A stretch of 64,000 nucleotides of DNA from the NCBI GenBank assembly GCA_951217055.1, contig OX578280.1, positions 14,485,394 to 14,549,393 of the forward strand, written 5' to 3'. Below are positions 43,730-55,065 of this stretch, piece by piece (position 1 is the first letter of the stretch; each line of letters opens with the position of its first letter). The position numbers were made by a program, and so were the translations under genes. The notes below the pieces were generated by a model that ran no database searches, was not told the origin of the DNA, and saw only the letters and a program-made list of their open reading frames with translations. The stretch is from Gerris lacustris. Its lineage: Eukaryota > Arthropoda > Insecta > Hemiptera > Gerridae.

Positions 43730-44990
43730 AAAAGCGCGGCTAAAGCATGTTTCATGTTTGTTTACTTTTAGCCACGGGCTCTAAGTAATAATAACGCCTC
43801 TTTTTTTTACTACTTATGTGGTAATTTATTATAAACTAATCGTCCGATGTAATTAAATGTTGATGTTAGGTCATAATTAGCCCATTTGCCTTATATGCGC
43901 ACAATTTTTTTTTTAATTTACACCTGTATATCTTTAAAATGTATTATATTATTTTATCTACCCGCGGCAGCAAAATTAAACATTACTTAACTGTTTTTAG
44001 GCTGGAAAGTACTATTTCCCTGATTTGTCATTAAAATATTAAAAACAAGCAGGAAAGTAGTTAAAACAGTCAGGAAAATACTTTCTCTGCCTAGGCAGGG
44101 AAATATTTCCCTGCCTAGGCAGAGAAAGTTACAGTGTTTACCACTGCGTGTCATAACCTCTTATTTTGGCAAGAACAGTTTATACTATTATCTCTATCTT
44201 ATAACATTATATATTATAGTTAAATAAGTAATATTTAATAATAAATAAACGTTTTAATAATAAAATAATTTGTCTATATTTGTTAATTCTGTTAAATAAG
44301 TTCAATGATTAGTAGATCTTTAATTAAAAAAAATAGTAGAGTCACTGACTAAACTGTAGCGTCATGTAAACATTGAACATCCATATTATTTTTATTATTG
44401 AATTCATTCTAGATTAGACTAGCTACTTTTCTTGATTTATCCTAGTTACTTCTTTTCTTTTAAGCAATATAAGATATCTTTAATACTTTTAGTAATTTGT
44501 TAGTAAAAATATAAATAAATATTTTATATTGCGTGCATTATTCATTCAGAAGTTATATGTGTTATAAAGTTGTGTTTTGTATTTTGTTGTTATAGATTGA
44601 GTTTGCTTATGACTTATTGTTATTAGTCCCAAGTTTCTTATTTGAACATTAATTTTAGTTAATTAATACATATGTTATTATCTTTATTAATATAACACTT
44701 AGTTATTAACTATGTTATATTAATAAAGATAACATTTTAGCAGCTTCATTTTTCTGCCGCAAGTGGATAAAATATTGTATGCAACAAGGCAGCAAAGGAA
44801 ACATTTCTGCCTCGTTTATTCATTGCCTGCCGAGGTGAAGCCGAGGCAGTCAAATAGGTAAATTTCCTGCCTCGGCTTTGCCTCGGCAGTTAATTATCAT
44901 AGCCTGTCCTCGCCTTCGGCTCGGAGGCTAATCTAATCACTCGTCAGTAAAATTCCATTTTGCTGCCTTGTTACATAAATAACTATTTTT
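43730..44990. other. Hairpin-rich stretch without a gene
   Basis: It holds a 46-bp perfect palindrome at about 44083-44128 (TTTCTCTGCCTAGGCAGGG and inverse) and an inverted pair at 44672-44737 (TTATATTAATAAAGATAACA). At 44755-44960 are TGCC-GAGGC and GCCTCGGC inverted phrases. GCGGCAGCAAAA near 43973 and TTTTGCTGCC near 44971 may be the ends of one MITE. A family B-like fragment lies near 43830-43900. Confidence 0.5.
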
Positions 44991-45019
44991 TACCTCTGCC
45001 GCAGTCGTGTGCGGAAATT

Positions 45020-46250
45020 TAATTAAGTTTTTCAATATAAAAATAAGTGTGACCCCACTAGGAATCGAAATTGATCCAAGAAGGAAGAAAATTGGCAAAC
45101 TATTTTATTTTAATATTTTGAGATTTCTCCATTCTAAGTATATCCAAGCTATAAGATGTCCCAACATCTTTATATCACACTTGCGGTTTTATACTTTTAA
45201 AATTATATAATTTTTATAAGTTTATTTATCTGATAAGGTTTATCATATATATTACAAGGATATTAATGAACAGGTGTGCCCTAATACATTAAATATTTTT
45301 ATTATATCTGATATTAGGATTTTCATTTCCAATTTAACCTCTAAAAATAACATCTCTGCGTTATTTTTATATTTCTCCATAAAAAAAAAAAATATATATA
45401 TATTATTAATAAAAAAAACAAAATTGAATAATATTAGTTTATTTATATAAAAAAAAGTTAAATTAGAAATAAAATTGAATCAACGTAGTTTGAAAAAAAC
45501 TTTATTCTATATAGTACTCATCCGAAGCTATTTCCCCTCTAAAAAAAAAAAAAAAAAAAAAAGTATTAAAAATTCGAAATTAGTTTTTTCCCTGACAAGA
45601 AGGAGAAAAGGAAGGTAGAAGTCGTACTTTTGATAAATCGACAGGTGGGAAGGAATAGGGGGGGGGGGAGAACCTGCGAATAAGTCTTTCATCATATTTT
45701 TTCGACACTGGACTTATTTACGCGAACGTCAAAAAAAAATGAAAAAAAAGTTTGGGTTTTTTTTTCAAGTAAAACCTTGTTATTATTCGGCAGAAGTTGA
45801 AAATTGGAAAAGTGTGATGAAAAAGCTAGTAGAAGAAGGGGAAGAAGAAAAAGAACATAGCCCTCTCGAGGGAGATTGAAGAATTGGACGAAGTCTAGGC
45901 TATCAAATGAAATTCCTTTCTTTTTAAAGTGTATTCCCGTTGACAACTTTTTTTTTCGACTTTTAACTTTACTATATAACTTTTTTTTGTAAGTAAAAGG
46001 TAAAGAAACGTAAAATTCTCTTCTCTTGGATAATAAAGATAGAATTTGAGAAAGGAAAACTAAGAAAAGCTAGTTGGTTCATTTTCTGTTTTGTTGTAGC
46101 TAAATGAAGTTTATTTTTTAAAAAAGATGGAAAGACTAAACAAAGACTAGACTTGCTAAAATAAAATGTAACAACTCATTTTGAACTATCTTATCTTATT
46201 TTTTTTTCTTTTACAAATGGTTTTGTTTTGTTCAGCGTACGTTTGTTTTT
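45020..46250. other. AT-rich stretch with homopolymer runs
   Basis: 45024-45075 resembles part of the family B relative at 55620-55680 (AATAAGTG..., GGAATCGAAA-TGG-CCAA). A runs (45541-45562), a G run (45659) and T runs follow. No gene recognised. Confidence 0.45.
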
Positions 46251-46278
46251 ATTAAGTTTAATACTGATTCATATTTTA

Positions 46279-46765
46279 CCATTTTGGTAGTATTCATACT
46301 ACAGAAAGATTAAATTTTAATTTAAATCAAATTGTAATTATTATTAACTACGGGAAACAGAACTGTTTCCCGTAGTTAATAATAATTATAATTTGATTTA
46401 AATTAAAATTTAATCTTTCTGTAGTATGAATCCTACCAAAATGGTAAAATATGAATTTCTAATTGATTGTTCTAAGTACAGGTACTAATTGGGTACTTTA
46501 TAATTATAAGCGTTATTTCTCGGTCTAGTTCTATGTCATTAATGTTGACTTCTAAGACTTATGTGGAAAATTGAAAGCTTAAATTCGGGACAAGGTATCA
46601 TTAACGTCGAGAAACTCATTCTCCTGAGTAGCTTAGTTGGTAGAGCGCTATACTGGAAATATAGAGGCCCGTGGTTCAAATCCCGGCGCTGGAGTGTATT
46701 TTTCTCTGTCTGTTTCCCGTAGTTAATAATAATTATAATTTGATTTAAATTAAAATTTAATACTG
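46279..46765. mobile_element. Foldback with adjoining tRNA-like sequence
   Basis: A perfect foldback at about 46279-46444 has arms beginning CCATTTTGGTAGTATTCATA and meeting at AACTACGGGAAACAG. A partial third arm lies at 46711-46764. Between them (46620-46695) is a tRNA-like sequence: TAGCTTAGTTGGTAGAGC, a CTATA/TATAG stem with the loop CTGGAAA, and GGTTCAAATCC. The same combination of end and tRNA-like core occurs at 34575-34870, so it is a repeat family and not a lone tRNA gene. Confidence 0.7.
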
Positions 46766-47149
46766 ATTTAAACAAAATTCATTCGTTTTAAACGTATTTT
46801 TTCGTTAAAAGCCAGCGTTAAAGATCAGCTGTTTTATCTTTGTGCTTTGTTATCAGCTGATTTAAAATATCGACTTTTTACATCAGGTTGTTTTGTTAAA
46901 CTATGTTTTAGTTTAAAAATCAGCTGTTTCATCTTTCTATTTTTAGTGATCAGGTGATTTAAACTGTTATGTTTCAGTGTTAAAATTAAGGTTCAGCTAT
47001 AAAATTCAACTCTTTTTTAAACAAAATAGGTTTATTAGTTCTAATTGTTTAAGAATAAAATATGTTTGGAATAAATTGTCAATCGAAGTTTTTCCGGGAA
47101 AAGATTAGTCTTTGATAAGCAGTTATGTATATAGATATATTTTAGTTGT

Positions 47150-47620
47150 TCCAATGCTTGATTGGTGCTATTCAATGAAGAAGAATTAATTTGTTCATGG
47201 ATGGTAGCATTGTGTTTGTGTGCTACTAAACGAAGAAGAATTAATTTGTTCATGGTTGGTTGAATTTTGCTTGTGTGCTACTCAATGAAGAAGAATTAAT
47301 TTGTTCATGGTTGGTAGCATTGTACTTGTGTGCTATTCAATGAAGAAGAATTAATTTGTTCATAGTTGGTAGCATTGTGCTTGTATACTATTCAATGAAG
47401 AAGAATTAATTTGTTCATATTTGGTAGAGCTGTCCTTGACACAAGAACAACCGCATATGGCACACAACAAATTGTGCTTGACACAATTTTTTTATGGTTT
47501 GGTTTGACACAATGTTTTCATGGTTTGGTAGCACAATGCTTGATTATGTGCTATCCAATGAAGAAGAATTTTATTTTGTCATGGTTGGTAGCACTTAATT
47601 ATTTATGTTAACAGAGTTTG
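47150..47620 (+). repeat. 55-bp tandem repeat
   Basis: GAAGAAGAATTAATTTGTTC starts at 47178, 47232, 47287, 47342 and 47397 (period 54-55), with a degenerate unit near 47561. Units include GGTTGGTAGCATTGTGCTTG. No protein. Confidence 0.9.
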
Positions 47621-49012
47621 TTCATTACGAACAAGTTTCCTCTACGCCGTTCGTATATTTGCAATTGTAAAGCTCATACGTTAGGTGTAATAATTATAAG
47701 TTAATTATTTTAATTGCTTATTACTTCTAACTAAGTAGCTAACTCCGCACAATTGTCTGTGGAGGGCTTATGCCTGCCAAAGGGCATAAACAACTAGGTA
47801 TGTAATGCCACAGGACTAGCATGTCACTTTATCAGCTGTATACACTAGGTATATAATTGTTTCTTCTTGTTTCACTATCCCTTTCAAAACATTCTTTATC
47901 CTTATCCCCCACATTTTATTTACTTCCTATAACATATTATTTCATATTCTTATCAGTTATCAATCTATGGTACCTTAATTACTTAATATTGTATAAAATT
48001 AGATTCAACTTTTGAATGTAGTGATATCATTGGTAGTTTCACTTATTCCTCATGTACTCTCATTCCACTATCAACCTTTATCTCTTCTCTACTTATATAA
48101 TACTTTCCATCTTCATCTGCTTCAACCTTAAGTATAGGACCAACCTTAAGTAGGGAGTATTAAGGAATACAAGGGAAACTGATACACTTATGGAAAAACT
48201 ACTTGTTTACTCAAAAGATCATTATAACCTTAGCACACATCCATAACCTACCTCCATCCTAACCTTAATTCACCGATGGATGCATCTACTGCAAGCCGTC
48301 TTGTAAGTTCTACCTCACCAAACTACTCTAACCGTGTTATGTTTGACTGACACATAAATAAATACAACACTGAACATTAGACTTACAAATTTTAAATATA
48401 ATAATATATTAGACAAGGTTAACAATTGCGCGTAACAACCAATATGATGTTTACATGGCCAAGCCCGAGACACAAGTAAAACGGAATCCCTCTCACGGGT
48501 TGCCACAATCATCCAAACTACAAAAATGCAAACCGCTGAAATGAGGAGTGTGAAGCCAATGTTGATAAGAGGCTCTCTTACAACCTTTGTGAAGTCAAAT
48601 TTTCTATTCTTTTGAGTAAACATACAATAGTGCTTCTACCAGTTAATCTGCTAGAAGACCAGTTTACCATCATTGCTAACTAACTGGAACAGGACCTCAA
48701 ATATTTATTTAATTCATACTTATATTGCATAAAGAATGTAGTTAGTGTAACAGGTACTCTCATTTTACTGCTTAAACACATTTACACAACATCATCATAA
48801 CACCAATTCACCGTTATATTATCATAGCTATATTTAGATTAGTCTAACATATTTTTTGTATTTTCCTGGGGATATTTTCCTAGTCTCTAGGTCCCTGGGT
48901 CCCTTGCTTGGGTTTATTTATTTCTGTTATCATTATTTCTATATATTTTATGTATAAAATGTTTATAATTATGAAGTAAAATTGTAAGTTATTACTGCAA
49001 GTTCGTAAGTTA
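47621..49012. other. Relatively repeat-poor stretch
   Basis: This is one of the few intervals with no repeat shared with the window. The only coding candidate is the minus-strand frame at 48315-48623. Confidence 0.45.
48315..48623 (-). CDS. Candidate exon with a membrane segment, gene unknown
   Basis: The frame starts MFTQKNRKFDFTKVVREPL and continues INIGFTLLISAVCIFVVWM, a good single transmembrane helix (about residues 20-41) preceded by a basic, charged N-terminus. A possible donor C|GTGAGA follows the codons for IVAT (near 48485), which would make the first ~46 residues a first coding exon. The rest of the frame is less protein-like. It lies on the same strand as the candidate exons at 38.4-38.9 kb and the phases would be compatible, but intervening exons and identity are unknown. 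It may be chance. Confidence 0.25.
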   Translation of the reverse strand: MFTQKNRKFDFTKVVREPLINIGFTLLISAVCIFVVWMIVATRERDSVLLVSRAWPCKHHIGCYAQLLTLSNILLYLKFVSLMFSVVFIYVSVKHNTVRVVW

Positions 49013-49060
49013 TCAAATGAGGATATCCCTACTGTCTATACTTGCCTGATCTGGGGATCA

Positions 49061-49095
49061 CTGAACCGGTTTCGGCTAAACGCCATCATCAGCAG
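49061..49095 (-). ncRNA. Type I hammerhead-like core, left arm
   Basis: On the minus strand: CTG, CTGATGA, T, GGC, loop, GCC, GAAA, CCGG, TT, CAG. The boxes match the hammerhead core, CTG/CAG pairs as stem I, and stem III is the palindrome ACCGGT. One extra T lies before stem II. Confidence 0.5.
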
Positions 49096-49171
49096 AGTCG
49101 AAGTCACTCGAATCACTCTTCAAGTCCATTCTCTCATGTAGACTCGAAGAGTGCTACGAGAGACTTCGACT

Positions 49172-49206
49172 CTGCTGATGATGGCGTTTAGCCGAAACCG
49201 GTCCAG
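49172..49206 (+). ncRNA. Type I hammerhead-like core, right arm
   Basis: CTG (49172), CTGATGA (49175-49181), GGC/GCC stem II, GAAA (49194-49197), CCGG, TC and CAG (49204-49206). The cleavage triplet would be GTC. Same extra T as the left arm. Confidence 0.55.
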
Positions 49207-49382
49207 TGGTCCTCTGATCAGGCAAGTATCGACGGTAGGGATATCTTCATTTGATGTTTATAATTATTATGTCAACTTAATTAATAGGAATTTATAGTAT
49301 ATATCCATTTAATTTATCTCTTCTGTTATTTCCTACCGCTTACTATAATCCTCTAGCATTCATCCTTGTTCCTGCAATTTTT

Positions 49383-50142
49383 GGAACGAAGTTCCTTATG
49401 GCACATTCTGGAGCCCGGGAGTGAATCCAAAAAAAACGACCAAAATCACCGTCACAAAATAACCGTCACAAAATCACCGTCACGCAAAATCCGTCACGAA
49501 ATCTACAGATGACGATAACTTGAGTAAAAGGTCACCGAGTTAGATTAAATTTGGTACACATGTTCATTTTACCAATGCCCAGGCTGAGTTCGTCGGAAAA
49601 CGTTATCCGCCCAAGCGTTCACGCGCAACGCTCGCGTAAACGTGAAAAGTGTTATTAAGGAAGCCTGTTACTTGACTTGTTTTCATTATTTTTGTTATAT
49701 ATGTCAAAAATGTCACTTTGTTTTGTAAATAAATAAAATATAAAAATGTAAAATTTCACCCAGATACAAGCAGAAGCTTTAGAGTAGGGAAGAGATATAT
49801 TTTATAATATTTTAAATTAATTGGCCGGATAGGTAGAAAACACTCCAATTTCAATCCAAACTCCTCCTCCCAACAAACATACTCTTTCACTATAAACTCA
49901 TCATGATCAACTTTTTTCTTATATTTAATATATAATTATAGTAAGACGCTTGCTTAAATTATACAAATAATGATTTTCTTTTAGTTTTGCCTTAACTCTG
50001 CCAGGTATAAACAGTTCGTTACTTTTAATTTTGTCTCTTTTCTAACTCCGCCATGTATAAGTAGTTAGCAATGTAATTTATATTTAATGAAAAATGTTAG
50101 GAACTTCGTTCCTTTACCGGGTGTCCCGCGACACCACACGTA
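49383..50142 (+). mobile_element. Repeat family A, copy 2
   Basis: Complete copy from GGAACGAAGTTCC through the CACCGTCACAAAA units and core module to GGAACTTCGTTCC, the GGTGTCCCGCGACACC hairpin and ACACGTA before a T run. A T run also precedes the left end. About 760 bp, with no protein. Confidence 0.8.
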
Positions 50143-51473
50143 TTTTTTATTATTACTTGTCATTAGATGATAGAAACCATTTCTATTCATTCGTACATAC
50201 TTGCAAATCTACTAATACTAATCACTTGTGCTACATGTTTACACGACATAGATTTAACGCGACTTCTACTAATGATTGGTATTGATCCCGTGTAAACAAG
50301 GCTTTAATGACTATTAATTTTCATTTACATATAAACTACATACCTAACAATAGCATTATTTTGACATTCTCTTTCGTATAACCTTATATTATGCTACATT
50401 GGAGAATAGTCATTATGCTTTTCTAATCAATTATTTCTAATTGTCACCAGTAGGTATTGGGACACTTGAGGAACCCCCTTCCTTTCACCACTCTCTATCA
50501 ACAATTAATCTTTCATTCTTGAACATTTAAATTGGAATGTCAGATAAATTATTTCTAATCATCAAACAATAACACAATTATAATTACTAATATTATTTTA
50601 CATTAAAACCACCAGAAAATAGAGTAATAATATTTATCAAATGTAATGTTAAACCAAAATTGGATTCAGATGTTTTCAAGTAGTTTTATCTTTGTGTCAA
50701 GAAGAATCATTCTTATCCTATAAATCCATTTGAGGGTTCTAAAAGAAGCTGCTTTTATGCAATATTCGACTTCTCGAAAAGAAATCCAATTCCCACAAAA
50801 ATAATACTTTTTTTGAAGCGAAAAACTACCGCAAATTACTTTTCAGTAATGCACAAAAAAGTGTATTTTCCGCACAAAACCCTTCTTCGGGTTCTAAAAG
50901 AATCTGAGCATCCCTTAACCCCTAGTTGAGGATTTGTACCAAGCGTCTTTTTATTGCTTAAACTTTGATTGCTTTTATGCAATATTTCTCTTGGAAATAC
51001 AAGCCCTACGCCGAATAATGCTTTTGGAAGGAAGCACGGAGGAAAAACTCTTGAATTAAAGGTCCTCTTCCTTCGAAATGCTTTTCCAATAAACCTCCTC
51101 CTTTTTCTCTCCTCTGTATTTTTTTTTTCGTTTTTCGCAAATCGGAACGGAAAGAAAAACTTCTCCTTTTAACTTACACTAGAATATCGTGGAAGGAACA
51201 AAAAAATCCCTTTTTCCAAAAAATCTTATTAAAATTCCGAACCATTTTGTTATTCATACACTCGCTTTTTTAGGTTCTTGAGGAAAAAAGAGAAAAAAAA
51301 TCATTCATTTACTTCGAATAATATTTTTAATGTGGATAAAAATAAGGATTGAAATCCACCTGAATGCTAAAATGCAGTTATATTTACTCTATCCTAACGT
51401 ATATTAACACTGTCCTACATCTTTATGTTTTATACAATTTTTGCTTATTATTAGTGCCTAAATTAAAATTATT
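50143..51473. other. AT-rich stretch with no recognised gene
   Basis: A direct repeat of GGGTTCTAAAAGAA-CTG lies near 50735 and 50889, and GCTTTTATGCAATATT near 50751 and 50971. No coding signal. Confidence 0.5.
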
Positions 51474-52377
51474 AGAGGAGAAGGTGGTAATATGGAACCC
51501 CACTTTGTTTTGTAACTGCTGTGACTACCCTGAAAGTGTTAAAGTCAAACATTAGCCCTCTATGTGGTTGCTGACATCCCAGGTATTAGCCCTAAAGCTA
51601 TTACTGATGTATCTCACCTATTTGTACAGCTGTTACAATTTAAGTTAGAAATGCCAAAATTGGGATAAGGAGATAGGAGTGGGTGGGAGCGAGCGTAGCC
51701 GTGTGAGTTAAACCACGTCTGCTCGGCCATCACTGAATCTCGAGTGGAACGAGACGGGGTTCGATTCCTCGCCGTGACACTCTGATTTATATGGCTCACT
51801 ATTGATCACATCATACTCGCTTTGGCGGTACTATGTACAGAGGTATGATGTGTGAAGTGGCTGGAACTCTCTACCGCGGGGCGTAAAAAGGGCCTAAGTG
51901 ATGGCCTAATTGCAAGGTTCGAACAAGTGGTTCGTCCTACCCGTCCTAGTAGAAAGTACTAGACTACTAGAATAGAATAGGGGGTGGGTAATATGGAACC
52001 CCTTCCCTAATTACAAGAAAAAATCACATTTCAACTTGTAGAACAAAATTTAATTTAAAAAAAATATGATCAAAATATCTATAATTAAACTTAATTGAGA
52101 AGAAAATTAAAGTGACATTGTAAATAATAGTTTAACATCAGAATAAAAAGTTAATAAGTTTTTAAAAGTTAATAATATGTTTTCAATAACAGCTTTTTAT
52201 AAAACGAATAACAACACTCAGCCACGTGCTACGGTAGGACTGAGACTGGCTACACGCTATCTAAGCAAGTGTCTCGACAAGTTTATCTAGGTTTCACTAG
52301 ATTGCAGCACTAATAAGTAATTAAAACTTGGGGGGTCCATATTACCAGCTGGGTTCCATATTACCACCTTCTCCTCT
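51474..52377. mobile_element. TIR element with AGAGGAGAAGGTGG ends, hosting a SINE
   Basis: The ends AGAGGAGAAGGTGGTAATAT and ATATTACCACCTTCTCCTCT are perfect inverses and pairing continues to GGAACCC. ATTATT flanks both sides, consistent with a short target duplication. A 38-codon frame ending near 51664 (LYVVADIPGISPKAITDVSH onward) looks protein-like and may be a transposase relic. The SINE at 51685-51976 interrupts it. Confidence 0.7.
51685..51976 (+). mobile_element. tRNA-derived SINE, copy 1
   Basis: The head resembles a tRNA with a long variable arm: an A-box-like GCGTAGCCGTGTGAGTTAAA and a B box GGGGTTCGATTCC. The body (TATATGGCTCACTA, CACATCATACTCGCTT, AAGTGGCTGGAACT, AGTGGTTCGTCCTACCCGTC) matches copy 2, and the tail has CTAG-rich repeats. 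ATAGGAGTGGGT and ATAGGGGGTGGGT flank it as a slightly diverged target duplication. Transcription would be by RNA polymerase III from the A and B boxes. Confidence 0.85.
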
Positions 52378-52472
52378 ATTATTCTTAAAAAAAAAATCTT
52401 ACTTCCATTTCATTAAAATACAGTTGGGACAACTTCAATAAGATTACTTATGAGATAATGTAATATTTTTTT
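52378..52472. other. Short spacer without a gene
   Basis: AT-rich; nothing recognised. Confidence 0.5.
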
Positions 52473-53590
52473 GCTTCCTAGTTTACCGAAGGTAACGGAA
52501 GCTATATGTGATCGATCTGAAGAACGAAAATATTTTGTTGCTCTGATTTCAAAAATTCTAAGACAGAAATCCATTTCAGACATCAGGTAACATTTTGCTT
52601 CCGAGTTTACCGAAGGTAACGGAAACCATGTGATTGTTCTGAAGAACTAAAAATATTTAGGTCTCCGATTTGAAAAATTCTAAGTCAGATATCCGTTTCA
52701 AACATCAAGGAAAATTTTTGGACCGTGTCTGTCTGTCGGTCTGTCCTCAATTTATGCTAACCAACATTATCTTAAAAACTATACGTCCACTTTTAATGAA
52801 ATTTATATGGTAGGTCATTATTAGCTCATTGTTGGTCCTAAATAAGTATCAACCTTCTGCGCCTATTCTTTTCTCTTCCACATGCGCACAAACATATATT
52901 TATTTACACCTATAGCTTCAAAAGTACTTATCTGATTAGTATGAAACTTTTATTGTTTATCGAAAGTAACCCGCAGATAGCCCTAGATTAATATTAACCG
53001 TCAGTGGTCTTTAACGTTTGCTAAATTGATACTTGAATTTATGTATAAAATCAAAACAATTTTGACAGATTAAAAAAACGGGGGAATCAATTAAACTAAT
53101 TAGACAATAATGGATTGTAAAAGCATAAAATCAATAAAGTACGTGATAGGATGTGATGAGATGAAGCTATGTGTCACACCAATCGGCAGTATATTTGGTT
53201 CCATGTCTGTCTGTCGCTTTTTGCGAACCAACATATCTTAATAACTATACTTCCGATTTTAATGAAATTCGTATGGTTGGTCATAATTAGCTCATTGTTG
53301 GTCCTATATAAGTTTCAACCCTTTGCGCTTATTTGTTTCTCCTTCACATGCGCACAAACATGCATTTATTTACGCATATATCTTCAAAAGTCCTTATTTG
53401 AGTAAGTATGTAAATTTTTCAGACAGACAGACAAACCGACAGACAGACAGACACTGAACCAAATAATTATGTTCCCTGATTTCTGTCTTAGAATTTTTGA
53501 AATCGGAGAAATAAAATATTTTCGTTTTTCAGAACGATCACATAGCTCTCGTTACCTTCGGTAAGCTCGGAAGTAAAACCGAGAAACAAT
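52473..53590. mobile_element. Repeat family B, foldback copy with duplicated end
   Basis: The left end GTTTACCGAAGGTAACGGAA occurs twice about 118 bases apart (52492 and 52609). It is followed by the GTCTGTCTGTC signature and the middle section, and the inverted end CGTTACCTTCGGTAAGCTCG lies at 53549-53570. A second signature (53205-53400) suggests a truncated B copy inside. No protein. Confidence 0.7.
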
Positions 53591-54577
53591 TGAGTAGAAT
53601 AAAAAATAATTATGTATTGTTTAATTCCTCAAGAAACACTAATAGTTTTATTAACACAGTTATCTACTTGTCTACTTTACTTAAAATTATTCGTTTGCTT
53701 TGAATTATAATTTTCTCTAGGCTATTACGTTTAACAAATACGTGGTTTAATGATATCTTAACTGTACTCGACTAAACTTAAGGAGCTAAGTTAAAAGCCA
53801 TGTTCAGTCCATTACTCTAAACATTTTGTTCATTTCTTCGACGTGTTAATTTATTTAAAGAAAGAAACTAGAATTCCGAAAATATTTATCATTAAAGCAA
53901 TTTTAACCTTACTTTTATTTTAAATCTTTTAATCCACTCTTTATAATACTTTTTCCTTAAATCCCTTAAGGTAATTCGAAGTTAGAACAATATGAAACAT
54001 TTAACAAAAACTGTAAGCGAAAAAAGGTTTAGGGGATTATTTAAAAAAGAAGTCGTGAAACCATAAATTAAAGGACCCTTGTAGACTTAGCAAGATTTGG
54101 TATAAATATCTTTGGCTTGACTGTCTCCCTTCACCAGTCATATTAATTCAAAGCTTTATCACTCGGCTTTAAAGTCTTTTAAAGGTGACTTACTGTGAGA
54201 AGTAGGGTCGACAGTAAAACAGAGAACAGACCGGGTTAAGCAGCTTAAATCAAGTTCTCAGCTCCTAGCGGCAAATCATCTATGAAATATAACAGGAGTT
54301 CTACCCTCTTAACTTCCCAATGACTCCTTTTCCCTTCTAAGACGAAATCTACTCTTTAAATAATGCTCTTATGAATTCTAAGACTAATTAATTATTTAGA
54401 ATAGTCGACTTTCTCTTAAGTAATAGTAAAGGGATTATGAACTTAATTATGAACTTTTTCATAATTAATCATTAATTTCACTTTTCTTCCTTAATTAAAG
54501 ATAAGATGAGTATAATTTATAATTGAAATTGGGGAATAGAAGTTATAAAATGCTCTAATTATAGTTATAAAGTAATA
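53591..54577. other. No recognised gene
   Basis: AT-rich sequence, with no repeats shared with the window and no convincing coding frame. Confidence 0.5.
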
Positions 54578-55065
54578 TTCCAGGAGATAGCGTGCAAAAA
54601 CTGTCTGACTTACATGAAGCTAAAGACTTACATCAAGCTAAAGACTTACATCAAGGAGAGCCAGCGTGGCTGAGTGGATTAAAGTACTTACGTCTGCACG
54701 GCCATCATTGAATCAAGAGCGGTACGAGATCATGGGTTCGATCCCTCGCCGCGATACTCTGGTTTATATGGCTCACTAATGGATCACATCATACTCGCTT
54801 AAGCGGTACTGAGGTATGATGGGTGAAGTGGCTGGAACTGTCTACCATGGGGCTAGTAAAGTGGGCCTAAAAGATGGCCTAATTGCTAGTTTCCACCAAG
54901 TGGTTCGTCCTACCCGTCAAGTTCTAGTACTAGGACCTTACTTCTTTTACTAGGTACATCAAGCTAGAATTCTATGTATAAGTTAATCTTTTAGTGCTTT
55001 TTAAGAATATGTGGTCGGTCAAGTTCGTCTGCGGGACTTAGCATAGCAATAGTCATTTGAAAAAG
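54578..55065 (+). repeat. One-armed copy of the 32.3-kb foldback, split by a SINE
   Basis: CCAGGAGATAGCGTGCAAAA, then TCTGACTTACATGAAGC, and after the SINE CAAGCTAGAATTC, AGTGCTTTTTAAGAATATGT and TTCGTCTGCGG match the left arm of 32308-32879. A short phrase (AAGACTTACATCAAGCTA) is repeated just before the SINE. Confidence 0.75.
54656..54954 (+). mobile_element. tRNA-derived SINE, copy 2
   Basis: The head reads GCGTGGCTGAGTGGATTAAA (A box) and GGGTTCGATCCC (B box), resembling a serine- or leucine-type tRNA. The body matches copy 1 at 51685. TACATCAAG flanks it on both sides (54647-54655 and 54955-54963) as a 9-bp target duplication. Confidence 0.88.

Larger units (their letters stand above)
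49013..49254. mobile_element. Foldback with paired hammerhead-like cores
   Basis: Arms of about 90 bp begin ATCAAATGAGGATATCCCTA and end with the inverse. They stay paired through TTGCCTGAT, CCGGTTTCGGCTAAACGCC and AGCAGAGTCGAAGT. The spacer is short (about 49112-49160). Each arm holds a hammerhead-like core reading outward. No protein. It resembles paired terminal repeats of a Penelope-like or similar retroelement. Confidence 0.75.
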
